Source: Papio anubis (taxonomy: Eukaryota; Chordata; Mammalia; Primates; Cercopithecidae). From it: a stretch of 64,000 bases of DNA. Numbering within the stretch: the first letter of the stretch is position 1; every line of letters starts with the position of its first letter. The notes beneath the pieces were generated by a model. That model was not told the DNA's origin. It saw only the letters and a program-made list of their open reading frames with translations, and made no database searches. Positions 44,670 through 55,740 of this stretch are shown here, one piece after another. Made by a program: the position numbers and the translations under genes. The DNA lies in contig NC_044978.1 of assembly GCF_008728515.1 (NCBI RefSeq), positions 7,955,771 through 8,019,770 of the forward strand. The letters run 5' to 3'.

Positions 44670-46929
44670 TATACACAGGCCACAGAGACAAGAAAAGCAA
44701 TGTACTACTGAAATGATTCATTCAATGAAAATCATAATGTATTCATTCCTTGCAGGACCTCATTTGATTCCAGCTTACAATCATAGCCACCTTATGTTGA
44801 TTGATGATAAATTCCTTATTGGATTTTCACTTGAATATATTCTCCCTTTGTTACTTACTAAATTATTTCTTATTTATGAGATGGCTTTGTTTTTTCTTTC
44901 AATATATTTCTTGAATTTATTTGAATTTCAGTGAATGTGTTTTTGTTTTCTTTTTCTTGTTTCTGGTTTTAAGTTTTGAATTTCTGATTCCATTTTTAAA
45001 AATATCTCCAAATTCTTGTTTGATGATTCTACATTAAAATTGGAGTATTGTGTTCACAATTCTATTCTGCTTTGTGGTGGTGTTTTGGAGAGAATTTTGC
45101 TAAGCTGATGTTTTGATTTACATGATCTGTTTTCTCCTTACAATGTCTTTGAATAGAATTTTCCTTTTTTTTTTTTTTTTTTGTATACTTACATACATTA
45201 TGTCAGGGTTCCTAGTTCAAACACACCTCTTCTGTTGGTATAGTGTTTGTGTGGTTTTCCTTTTAAAGTATGCTTCTGAGGAATCATTTTTCTTTGAATT
45301 CTTTCCCTTCACTCTCATTTTCTGTGGTACACTACACATATTTCCATTCAACTCCTTTTCTCTCAGAGGAAATAGATCTTGGAGACTGCCACCTCCGTTC
45401 TGGTCACCCCAAGCTGCTTTTCTGTACCTGGTGCTGTGAACTACCAAGTTTTAGACCTGTGTTTACTATTTTGGCAACAACTATTGGACTTTCTCTTTCT
45501 GGGGGTAAATTTTTTCACTGCTGCTTGTGTTTCCAATGGAGTTACTTAAGCCTGCACTCCCCAATTCTCCACATCCACTGTCAGCAGGTGGCAATGGTAG
45601 GAGCCCTGCTGGAATTTGGAATTTACTCTGTCTCCTAGTAATGCAAAAGGCATGAAGTTTTATTTGCTGTCCTTTACATTTGCTTTTTAGTTTTTGTGCA
45701 GAGGATTTTTGGAGAAACTTGGATCCCAGTTGCTGCTCTTATCCTCCAGTGGCTCAGTACTTCATAATGAGGAAGTTGTACCTTCCTGGAGCCAGGCATG
45801 GAGGCGCATCTGGGAGTCAAAATGAGGGCTCCCGAACATGCAGAGAAATTTCAGAGCCTCAGTTCACACACTTCCACCCTTTCCATCAGAATTATGTTTC
45901 CCAAGCTTCTTTCTGATATAATCTAGGTAGATCACTGTTCTCATTTCAGAATGAAAGCTGCTTTTTGACTTCTTGTCCTCTTCTGCTTCCTGCTAATCCA
46001 CATAACTTAACACTTTATACAGCTCTGATGCAGATATATAAGTTAAACTATACTAGTGCCTCTTCCACACTGTATTATGTCTTTAAATTATGGCAAATAA
46101 TAACAGGATTGATAACATTTATTTTCCTTTCTAAACCTTTTCCCTCCAAGATTGCAGCTGTACTGCATTTTGGTGGTGATGATGGGGGTTTAATCTAAAC
46201 ATAATTCCACATACTCTGCAATATAAGTGTTTAGATATTGTATCTCATTATTTATGTATTTTTCAACTCTCATTGATGACCAAAGGGAAGCTTAGCAGCA
46301 TATTATGATGATTTGACTTGAAAGTAGCTATTTTTTCCGAAAGTAATTGAAAACAGTTTGCTTTTTTTTGAATCAACGTTTGCGAAGTCATCTTACATAA
46401 TGTTTTACTATATGTAACAATATATTGTGTTTTTCTTTTCCTTTTTTATTCTTCAGTCATGAAATCAGAGATTCATAGCGGGTTGTTGTAGTAATCATTA
46501 ATATCAATGTGGTAATTCTATGAATGCTTCATTTCTTTTCAAATGAGCAAGAAAGAAATGATTTTTATGAAGTAAGAAATAATCCCATTTTTTTCACTAT
46601 CACACTCAAAGGACTTCACATTACAGATCCTGCTTTTTATGATCATACATATATCAACTTTACACATAACACATAATAAACATTTCCCAAGAGATCAGAC
46701 CTCACAATCAATAAAAGAGATCCATGCAAAGCATTTTGTTAAGAACAAAGTAACAGGACAAAATAGAAATTTGTTGGGAAAAACACAAAGCTCGGGTACA
46801 TCTTTCTGAATCAAATAGCATAGGAAAAACTAAAAATAGCGAATTCTGCTTTTCTTTCAAAGGAAGTGTCCTAAGTAAATTTAAATTGAAAAATCATTCT
46901 TAGGGAGCATGATGATTCTGGATCATGTT
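44670..46929. other. Long stretch, no gene recognised
   Basis: About 2.3 kb. The T-rich part 44900-45700 has the feel of a very old antisense LINE, but no block matches well enough to claim it. T-run at 45164-45182. Confidence 0.4.
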
Positions 46930-47249
46930 CAAAGTCACACGCTGCTGGGCACAGTAGTTCATGCCTGTAATCCCAGCACTTTAGGAGCCTGAGGTAGGAG
47001 GATCCCTTGAGCCCAGAAGTTCAAGACCAGCCTGGGCAAAAGAGTGAGACCTCTTTCCTACAAAACATAAAAATAAAAATTAGTCGGGCTTGGTGGCGTG
47101 CACCTGTAGTCCCAACTACTTGGGAGGCTGAGGTGGGACGATCACCTGAGCCTGGGACGGGAAGGTTGCAGTGAGCCAAGATTTTGTACCACTGCACTAC
47201 AATCTGGCAACAGAGCAAGACCCCATCACAAACAAACAACAAAGTCACA
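46930..47249 (+). mobile_element. AluJ element
   Basis: Nearly full-length old Alu (46940-47239) with gagcccagaagttcaagacc, agcctgggcaaaagagtgag, gtagtcccaactacttggga and a CAAACAAAC tail. Perfect 10-bp duplications CAAAGTCACA at 46930-46939 and 47240-47249. Confidence 0.95.
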
Positions 47250-48121
47250 TATGTACACTCATTCTCTAATAATTCATAAAGGTTTTAGGTAAACAGTTAT
47301 GAAAGCACTATCTTCTGGTGGAATAGTTGCTGAAAAATAATTCTTACAATCATGTGCAGAATGTGAATAAGTTACAGTGGATTTACCAACCACAGTGACC
47401 ATAAAATGGCCAGATAAAGTGCCAACTCTAAAATAATTACTCAACGCTTAGATATTCTAAAATCAATGGTCTTTCGTTGGTTGTTGTTGATGTTAGAAGG
47501 GTCCATTGAAAATCACTATTGCTTACAAAATTCCATGATGGGTGTTCTGTGTCATAAAGTCAGACTTTTTAAAAGGCAGCAACATGTACTGGAGTGGAAG
47601 CAGGTAAATCAAAGTGAAGTGTGAGAAGGCCTTCTGAGATTACATCCTTTTACCATGTTTGCTAACCACGCAACAACAAATCTCTCTCTTCTCCTGTTTC
47701 TCTCTCTTATTGTATGTCTTATAATTATTAGGACATTTACAATTTGTGACTATAATATGAAGTTTTTCTTTTGTTAAAAAAGACATAACAAATGAAATCT
47801 TAATTTGAATTTTCCCCTTGAAAAAATATTTCTCTTAGAGGAGCAGAATATTGTAATATAGCCCCGAGTCAAGTTTGAATTGTTCCACTACATGTATACT
47901 GTTCTATAACCAAGGAAACAGAATAATAAAAATTACTCATTTATATTTTTCAGTTGGACAAATCAGCTCTAGGCAACAAACACTGGCTGTATAGAAAGTC
48001 ATAATCAAAATGATCTATAACAGTTCTGCCAATGTGTATGTCAACATACTCTCTGCGTTCATAAAAGTTTTCCACAACTGAATAAGAACGTAAGTTAAAG
48101 TTCACGAATTTAGTATTCCTG
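47250..48121. other. Unique sequence, no gene recognised
   Basis: No feature recognised. Confidence 0.45.
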
Positions 48122-48448
48122 TAATAAACAGTAACCTGATTTTGCCAAATAATTTTGACTTTGTTTTAGAATTAACTTGAGTTAGTGCTAAAAGGGATAT
48201 TTATCATTGAGGACAGAGGTTGCCAAGCTTCTTCTGTACAGGGCCAGATTGTAGGTATTTTAGGCTGTGCAAGGCATACAGTGTCTGTTGTGACTACTTA
48301 ACTCTGAAGACGTAGCAATAAAAGCAGCCATAGATAATATAAGTGATAGGTGTGGTTCTGTTGCAATACAAATTTATTTATGAACGATAGAACTTGAATT
48401 TCATATAATTTTCACATGTTACAAAGTATATTTCCTTTCTATTTTGTT
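48122..48448 (+). repeat. Local direct duplication, copy A
   Basis: 327 bp aligned without gaps to 49653-49979, offset exactly 1531 bp; I count 18 mismatches (about 94.5% identity). The duplicated unit holds about 90 bp of non-transposon flank (taataaacagtaacctgatt...) plus the first two thirds of the hAT MITE. Shared flank shows this is one duplicated segment, not two insertions of the same family. Confidence 0.95.
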
Positions 48449-48547
48449 CAATTATATAAAAATAAAAAAACATTTCTTAGCTCATGGGCCATATAAAAAC
48501 AGATGATGGACCAGATTTGGTCCAAGGGTTATTGTTTATTGACACTT
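48212..48547. mobile_element. hAT-Charlie element (MER33-like), long form
   Basis: gaggttgccaagcttcttct, gtacagggccagattgtagg, attttaggctgtgcaaggca, gcaataaaagcagccataga, gtggttctgttgcaataca, cattcttagctcatgggcc-like and gatggaccagatttggtcca to a decayed right end near gtttattgacac. Same family as 15143-15354. MER33 is my best name but unverified. Confidence 0.7.
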
Positions 48548-49652
48548 TATGTGGGAAATTGTGTTAATTGTTTTAGGGGTATTTGATAAACATGAAGTTG
48601 ATGATTATGGTATTGAAGACAAAGATGATTTACATGATGATGATGACTAAGAAGATAACTGGAGTGAACACTAGAACCAATCCAATGCATTTACCATTTA
48701 CAATATGAAGGTCAAATTTCTTGACCTTATGCAACAATTCCTTTAGTAAAATTCTCTTATTTTTTGTAACAGTAGTTTAGCTCTCCGCAGTAGTCCATCA
48801 ATTTCTTAGATAAAAAAGAAGATTCCTATTTTTGTTTCAAATATAAATAGTTGTTGTCATTCATAGTTATCAATCATCATCCACTTGCTGAGATGTAACA
48901 GAAAGTATTATATATTTGTCATATTTGTTTCACAAGGTTTCAATCATATTTTTCTATTATGTGATTTTTTCTCCTGAAAGTAGAATACATATTGGTAATA
49001 AATATGTATTAATCCTGTTTTTTTACTACCACTGTCTCTAATATGTAAATTGTAAGGCAGAGCTATCCATTTACCTGTAATTTTACCTAAAACTCTTCCA
49101 TGTAATAATAGCTTAACTACTTTAATTCAAATACAACTAGAGAACTAAAAACTAATCAAGAATCTGGCACCGTGTCCAGTCATATCATTCTCTAATCGCT
49201 GTACTTGAACAGTGATTGGTTCAAGTTGTAAAAGTCACTGGTAAAGAAAAAGTTTTGATAATGGGGTAAAAATGTTGGTCATTTTGCAGTAATGTCCTGA
49301 CTAGTTTTGATGCTGTGGAAAGAAACACGGCTTTTTGTCAGTCCCTGCTTCTCACCCCAAAATTGAGGAAGCTGGATTTCAGCCAAAGTTAAACTCTCAG
49401 CACTCTCATTAGTTGAGCCAAAAATGAAGTTGACCTGCTTGCCTAAAGCAAAATAGTCATCCCAAATCAACTGCCACTATGATGGAGTCTTCAAACCTTG
49501 GCTGGCTTGACTCACAGTGACCTTTTCTAACTGAGAGCATGATGCATTAAGCATCAAGGCCCCCCAAAACACATTGGAGTGTGGACATGGGGGTGGGGGT
49601 GGAAATCCAGGTGGAACAGAAATGAATCCACATATGGCGCAGGGGCTTTTCA
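48548..49652. other. Unique spacer between duplicated segments
   Basis: Contains a GATGAT-rich stretch near 48600-48650; no gene recognised. Confidence 0.45.
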
Positions 49653-49979
49653 TAATAAACAGTAACCTGATTTTGCCAAATAATTTTGACTTTGTTTTAG
49701 AATTCACCTGAATTAGTGCTAAAAGGGATATTTATCATCGAGGACAGAGGTTGTCAAGCTTCTTCTGTACAGGGCCAGATTGTAGATATTTTAGGCTTTG
49801 CAAGCCATTCAGTGTCTGCTGTGACTACTCGACTCTGAAGACGTAGCAATAAAAGCAGCCATAGATCATATAAGTGATAGGTGTGGTTCTGTTGCAATAC
49901 AAATTTATTTACGAACGATAGAACTTGAATTTAATTTAATTTTCACATGTTACAAAGTATGTTTCCTTTCGATTTTGTT
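49653..49979 (+). repeat. Local direct duplication, copy B (truncated hAT element)
   Basis: Second copy of the 327-bp segment. It includes the start of the hAT element but stops abruptly at gattttgtt, where copy A continues for another 100 bp to the element's end, so this copy is a truncated duplicate. Both breakpoints show only a few bases of shared sequence (ataataaac/gtaataaac on the left). Confidence 0.95.
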
Positions 49980-50393
49980 TCATTCACTGATTCATTCATT
50001 CAAACTTTTATCCTGTCCAATTCATGCTTGGCAGTGAGGGAGAGACTGTTCAGGAACTCGGAGTCTCATTTTACTACCAGGCACCTGGAGTCTATCCTTG
50101 AAAAATTCCACCCATCAGACCAGAAGAAATTTCACCTTTCACATCGCTTCAGAGTGACCCAGGAGGCAATTTCAACCTGTCTGCTTCTTTTACTCCCTCC
50201 TGAATTCTGTAAAAAAAAACTTCCTAATAGCTACGATATTGGCGGAGTGGTTGGTGCTGCTCACATGTGTTTACGGGTAAACAAGAATTGCTCGTGAGAA
50301 CGTACCATCCAGTGAGCCCAAGTGGACCAACAAAGTGGCCACTACAACTTGACAATTAAAGGAAAGATATTATTATAAAGAGTCATATGTCCT
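49980..50393. other. Unique sequence, no gene recognised
   Basis: Starts with a cattcactgattcattcatt phrase right at the duplication breakpoint; otherwise no feature. Confidence 0.45.
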
Positions 50394-50757
50394 GGAAGTA
50401 TTTTCTTTCTTTTTTTTTTTTTTTGAGACGGAGTTTCGCTCTGTCGCCCAGGCTGGAGTGCAGGGGCGTGATCTCGGCTCACTGCAAGCTCCGCCTCCCG
50501 GGTTCCCGCCATTCTCCTGCCTCAGCCTCCCGAGTAGCTGGGACTACAGGCGCCGCCACCACGCCCGGCTAGTTGTTGTTGTTGTTGTTTTTGTTTTTTT
50601 GTTTTGTTTTGTTTTTGTATTTTTTAGTAGAGACGGGGTTTCACCGTGTTAGCCAGGATGGTCTCGATCTCCTGACCTTGTGATCCGCCCGCCTCGGCCT
50701 CCCAAAGTGCTGGGATTACAGGCATGAGCCACTGCGCCCAGCCGGAAGTATTTTCTT
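50394..50757 (-). mobile_element. AluY, antisense, with expanded GTT/GTTTT linker
   Basis: AluY diagnostic gcaagctccgcctcccgggt, gtgttagccaggatggtctc. Perfect 14-bp target duplications GGAAGTATTTTCTT at 50394-50407 and 50744-50757. The middle A-rich linker, here on the T strand, has grown to (GTT)n and (GTTTT)n at 50571-50618, lengthening the element to about 336 bp. Few differences from consensus, so young. Confidence 0.97.
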
Positions 50758-51671
50758 GAATTGGTATTTAAGGTGGTGGGTAATTTATATTTCAAATGAC
50801 ACAAACATATTGTACCCTTAGATTCATGCTTTAAATTTTAAAACCTATGTGCCAGGCAATGTGCTTGACATTTTAAAATAGATTATCTCTCATCTTCCCC
50901 TAAGTCTGAATATGTAGCATATATGCCCAGTGCTTAGGAATACTTGATAGGAAGCAGTATGTAATTGAAAACGTTTGGTAAATCACATAAAGATTTATTC
51001 AAACATCTTTGTGAAGAACCAAATAAAGTAACTATAGTATGGTTCATAATAAAATCACTAGTTTTTAGATGTGATGTTAGAATTATAGATCTATTTTTAG
51101 ATGTCTAAATTTAGTGGAATGTGGTTGTACAGAAGTAGGTTGAAATCAGTTTTCAAAATGGATCTTTTTTTTTTTCTAGTAAGCCCATTATTCATGATAA
51201 AGTCTTCAGAGAATATGAGTCGTTTCTCCATTTTATTTTAATGGTGAATTATGCTATGCAAATTACCAGTGCTTATCTTATTGTGCACAAATAAGTGACC
51301 TAAGTAGCTCATTTAGTGCTGCACATTTGTTTATGTTGGACCTCGTTCTGAAATGTCACCACGCTAACTTGCTATTTACTTTATACGGCAGTTACAAGAG
51401 ATGATTCATCTCTTGTGTATGAGCATGATTTTTATTTTAGCCATCAATAACCATGACAATGATAATACACTGTAAGACTGATAATGATGAGGTTTTTCCC
51501 TACCAGCTTAGTGTAATTGATAGTAAAAATAAAAAGATCAATAAAACCGTGAACTCTTGCCTTGACTAAGCAACTGGTAATATAGAGACTTTTAGAGTAA
51601 TTTGATTAAAATATGAACAACTAAATTAATCATGAATGATAATTTATAGAACAGACTTACCAAAATGATTA
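50758..51671. other. Unique AT-rich sequence
   Basis: No gene recognised. Contains a 23-bp palindrome at 51394-51416. Confidence 0.45.
51394..51416. repeat. 23-bp near-perfect palindrome
   Basis: Arms ACAAGAGATGA and TCATCTCTTGT are exact reverse complements separated by a single T. Confidence 0.95.
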
Positions 51672-51683
51672 TGTGGTGTGTGT

Positions 51684-51722
<39 letters not shown>
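51672..51722. repeat. (TG)n microsatellite
   Basis: About 24 TG units with one GG interruption near the left end; likely polymorphic. Confidence 0.97.
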
Positions 51723-51723
<1 letters not shown>

Positions 51724-52379
51724 TGGGGGAGATAATGGAAGAAAAACAATCAAAGAAAGTATAATAATCCTCATGGTTTAAAACCCAGTGTAAGGAAGGT
51801 AATAAGATGTCAGAAGAAATAATCATCAACCATATGATTCCCAACAGAGAAGAAGAGGAAGGTAGTGGTCATCAAGCGCAGGCAGATCACGAGGGAATAA
51901 CAGCTAGTTGGTCAAATTTACCATATCCTACTTATCAAACTTCTCGGAAGTGAGTAGGAAGCCCTACCTTCTCCCTTGAAGCTCTAAAATGCCTCCCGGA
52001 TTGGGACTGATTGAAGTTTTTAGGTCATACATCCCACTATCATAACCATAATGGGTCCAACTCAGGAGAAATTAAACTACAAATAATATATACTTACAAA
52101 GGTATAAAATTAATTCTGTGTTAACAGTGGGAAATTATACAATCGTGGTCTATTAAATTCAACATAGATATACCTAAGTGACTGGATTAGTGCAAATAAA
52201 GGGAATTAGGGGAATATTTAGAAATTTTATTAGCAGTTTAAAAACAATAGAGTAGGGAGTGAGAAGTGTCATGTATAAGGGGAATAATTATGGCAGATTT
52301 AACTGCTAAATTATTTTTAATTTTAGTTTGGGGATCCTGTTTTGATTCAGAAATTAATTATAGTAGGTTTTAAATCTAT
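51723..52379. other. Unique AT-rich sequence
   Basis: No feature recognised. Confidence 0.45.
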
Positions 52380-52572
52380 ATGTGGAGAGTTTTTTTGGAG
52401 GAAGAGGGGGAAATCTTTCCACTGGTGACTTTTAGTCTGACTGGCTTATGGTCAGAATATATGGTCTGTAAATCTCTATGTTTTGAAATTTGTTAAAGTT
52501 TGTTTCATCAAATTCATGAGTAGTTTTTAATATTTTTTTCATGGAATAAGAGAAGTGCATATATTCTCCGTA
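52380..52572 (-). mobile_element. Ancient L1 ORF2 fragment, antisense, left part
   Basis: ggcttatggtcagaatatat, ttttgaaatttgttaaagtt and gaagtgcatatattctccg match the reverse-complement L1 ORF2 series 'attatggtcagagaat', 'ttttgaaatttgttgagact' and 'gaatgtgtattctgc'. Confidence 0.75.
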
Positions 52573-52735
52573 GGCAGCATGGTGGTTGAGTCTTAAGACC
52601 ATAGGCCCTAGAGCCAGACCTATCGGCTCTGCTGCTCTCTGGCCATGGAGTATTAAGAAACTTACCTGTTCAGTCAGTGCCTCAGTTTTCTATCTATAAA
52701 AGGCTGTTAGGAAGAGTTTATAAGTTAGTATGTCA
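52573..52735 (+). mobile_element. MIR SINE lying between L1 pieces
   Basis: gcagcatggtggttgagtct, gccctagagccagacctatc, gctctgctgctctctggcc, cctcagttttctatctataa: sense MIR. It separates two parts of an antisense L1. Confidence 0.85.
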
Positions 52736-52740
52736 AACCT

Positions 52741-53480
52741 CAGAAGAAAACCAGCATGGCTTTCTTGATATAAGTATGATGTAATTGTTTACTAAACATA
52801 TCTCTACCTACTTTTATCCACATGCATACACACACACACACACACACACACAAATCTGTTGATTTGTTGATTGCATTATTTAAATCCTTGCTTTTTTCCT
52901 CTTAATTACAACTCTTAGAATTTTACAAACAAAATCCCTATTTATCAGTTGGTTTTATCCAGTTGCATTTCTGGAAGTCTGCATTATGTATTCTATGGCT
53001 ATATTGCTTGGTGCAAATACGTTTATAGTTCTTCATGTTTATGAACAGAACATTTTCTACTTTGGTAATACTCCTTTTGTTCTATGGCTATAATCTTGAG
53101 TTCTACTTGAGGTGATATTGATAAAGCAACTCCAACTTTTTTTTGGTTTTTACATTTACCAGGTACTTTATGTTTATGCTTATACTTTCAAACATATTTT
53201 AAAGCTTTATTTTAGATGTGCTTTTTATAAGCAGATGGGTTTTGTCTTTCATCCCAATCTAAAAGTCTTTGTCCCTCTATTGGAACCCTCATTTACATTT
53301 TTTATCACATGAATTTGATTTCATTCTCACACCTTTAATAAACTATTTATATACTACTTAATTTTCTCATTTCTTTAATTGTTACTTTTGCTGAGTTCAT
53401 TAAGTTTCTTTTAACTCATTTTGCACTCTCTATCTATCTCCAACCTCCCCTGCTCCCTGCCCTTCATTAAAGGAAAATTA
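52741..53480 (-). mobile_element. Ancient L1 ORF2 fragment, antisense, right part
   Basis: ctgttgatttgttgattgca, atatttcttggtgc-like, gataaagcaactccaacttt (the 'agctactcctgctttt' block), ttataagcagatgggttttg, ccaatctaaaagtctttgtc and cctcatttacattttt match the reverse-complement L1 ORF2 3-prime region in order. Contains an AC microsatellite. Confidence 0.75.
52828..52852. repeat. (AC)12 microsatellite
   Basis: Twelve AC units after a CATGCAT lead, inside the antisense L1. Confidence 0.95.
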
Positions 53481-55620
53481 TGTGAGGCAACTGTTATAAG
53501 CAGTAGATTTTAAATGGTTACATTGTATTATGAATAGTTAAGAGCTACTAGTAGAAGATTTTATGTCAAAGAATGAAAATAAAACACTTAAACAATTTTT
53601 GTAAAATATGAGGTTTTTTAAACAATGGAAAGAGTTGGTATTGATTTTTTAATGTGTTCCCTAAAATAGAAACTTGGTAGAAGACACAGTTGATTTTTTA
53701 AAATTTACTTATTTAAAAGTGGAATTCCAGAGGGTGTTGAATATTCTTTTCACAAACCACTGAAAATAAGAGGAAACAGAACTACATATCCTCAAATGTA
53801 ATCTCTTTGTGAGGCCCGATGTAGGTGCTGGCTTTTAGTAATCTTTCCTGTGTAATGACATCAGATGAAAGCAGGCTGGCTGTCAAATATTTACAAGCTT
53901 GCACTTAGCTCAAAGTTGGGTATACAAAAATTGCAGTGATTCTTTTATTTATTAATCTATTCTGTTCCGTCAGGTGCAATTATCCTGTAAACATAGCGTC
54001 TTAACACAGCTTAAAAAGCTAATTAGTGTAGGCCCTTTGGAAAACCTCAAACATTTTGGTCCTTCCAATTCTTCTATGCAACTGCTGCTCTGAGGAAAGT
54101 TCCCAAGCTGAGGAAATGGAAATCTTTCCAAAAATTCATAAAGGCTGTGATCTGCATCCCCTCTTCACATTATCTTTACACTGTGTGATTTTAAAATAAA
54201 ATATGTTTAAAAAGTTAAGCACATCAGTGGTTAGAGATCTTGGTTGAGCAAGCTAAGAAGCCTCCTTCCCCCTTCCCCCGAAGATGTGCAAAAACTTTTA
54301 ACTGTCCTTATGCTGCTGCTGGGCCTTCTGTCCTTCATCCAATACATGTCCCCAAAGGAGCTCATTGGGAGGTAAATGAATGCAACAGATTCTCACTAAA
54401 CATTTTTATTCAAGTCCATCCATCGTCACATTCTGGAGAGCACTGGGGAAGTGAGGTGGGGAGCCGCAGTAAAAACAGTAGCGAGCTGTCAGTGGCTCAG
54501 TTTGTCATTGTTCCCCACACAAAAGGCAGACTGTCACAATAAACAGCATTTACTCCTTTCATATTTGTGGCTTAGGGCTGGAGAAGGGGAGGTGTCACTG
54601 GTCGTAATTGTAGAACACATAAATAATAATAGTAGCTTGCAAATCATAGATCAAAGAAAACAGAGGGAGCTGGCAGCAATGAAGGCAAGAAAATAGATGC
54701 TTCCAGCACAAGCTAATTTACTACCCTTTAAAAAATATGTTCTTCTTTCTAACAGTAAAAGCGGAATGATAGTGTTTGCCCTTTCATCTGCAGGTAAGGG
54801 AGATGAAACTTCTAAATCATCGGTCTCATGATTATTTTGGGCACACAAGTATGGGTAGATTGTTTTTCATTCAAGAGATATTTTATAAATTAATGGGCAT
54901 TACCTTTACAAACTAGATGTGAGTGGTAACCCTTTTGCTTACTATAAACACTACTGTGTTGCATACACCAGCTTGGTAAAGCCTGTAGGAATGTATGCAT
55001 GAGGCCTTTCAGATGAGCTTTTTTAAAGAAAAAAATTGATTTTGTGATCTGAAAAGAATTCCTGGTTTCTATTACATTTGGACAGTCTGATCTCATCGGA
55101 GGTAAGATATCCAGCACCCTGACGATTTCAGGCTTGAATTACACCTTCCCTTTTGGACTCTCCAAAACATGAGGAATATGACAGCATGCAATGCTAAAAT
55201 TGAGTTCGCATATGATACAGACCCTGGGTAACCTCGTCATTCTCTGCAACCTATGGAAACTCAATGGGAGAATCCCCATAAGATGACAGAGTCTAAGAAA
55301 CTCTCCCCACACTTTTACAATATTGGAAGGTTTCTCATTTACTGCTAGTGAAAAGTGTGTATTGTGGCTTCTAATAAAAACCTGTGAAACCACATGGGTG
55401 TAAAGTAATTTTTTTTTCAACTTTTCAAGAAACTGGTGACAATGCTAAGTTCACTGTTTTAGCTTTGGGTGTGAAGTATTTCACCCTATTTGTGATGGCA
55501 GGTTTACATCTGTGCTGTAACCTATTCTCACAGCAACATAATTGGAACTAGATTTCACACACGGACAGGGTTTCTCTTTATGGATTGCCTGTGATCGCCC
55601 CCAACACAAAATATGTAGGA
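53481..55620. other. Long unique stretch, candidate conserved noncoding DNA
   Basis: About 2.1 kb free of recognisable transposons, unusual for this window. 53800-54090 is compositionally complex (e.g. cttttagtaatctttcctgt, gtaatgacatcagatgaaag, aaaaagctaattagtgtagg with a TAATTA homeodomain core). No exon recognised. Confidence 0.4.
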
Positions 55621-55740
55621 ATCATACATGTATATTAGTACTCTATGTGAGTATAGGAGGATTAGCTAGTACTTTTGTGTATGGATCATACATGTATATT
55701 AGCACTCTATGTGAGTATAGGAGGATTAGCTAGTACTTTT
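55621..55740 (+). repeat. 64-bp-period tandem duplication
   Basis: A 56-bp stretch starting atcatacatgtatattag at 55621 is repeated at 55685 with a single T/C difference (gta versus gca); the 8 bases between are gtgtatgg. Confidence 0.97.
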
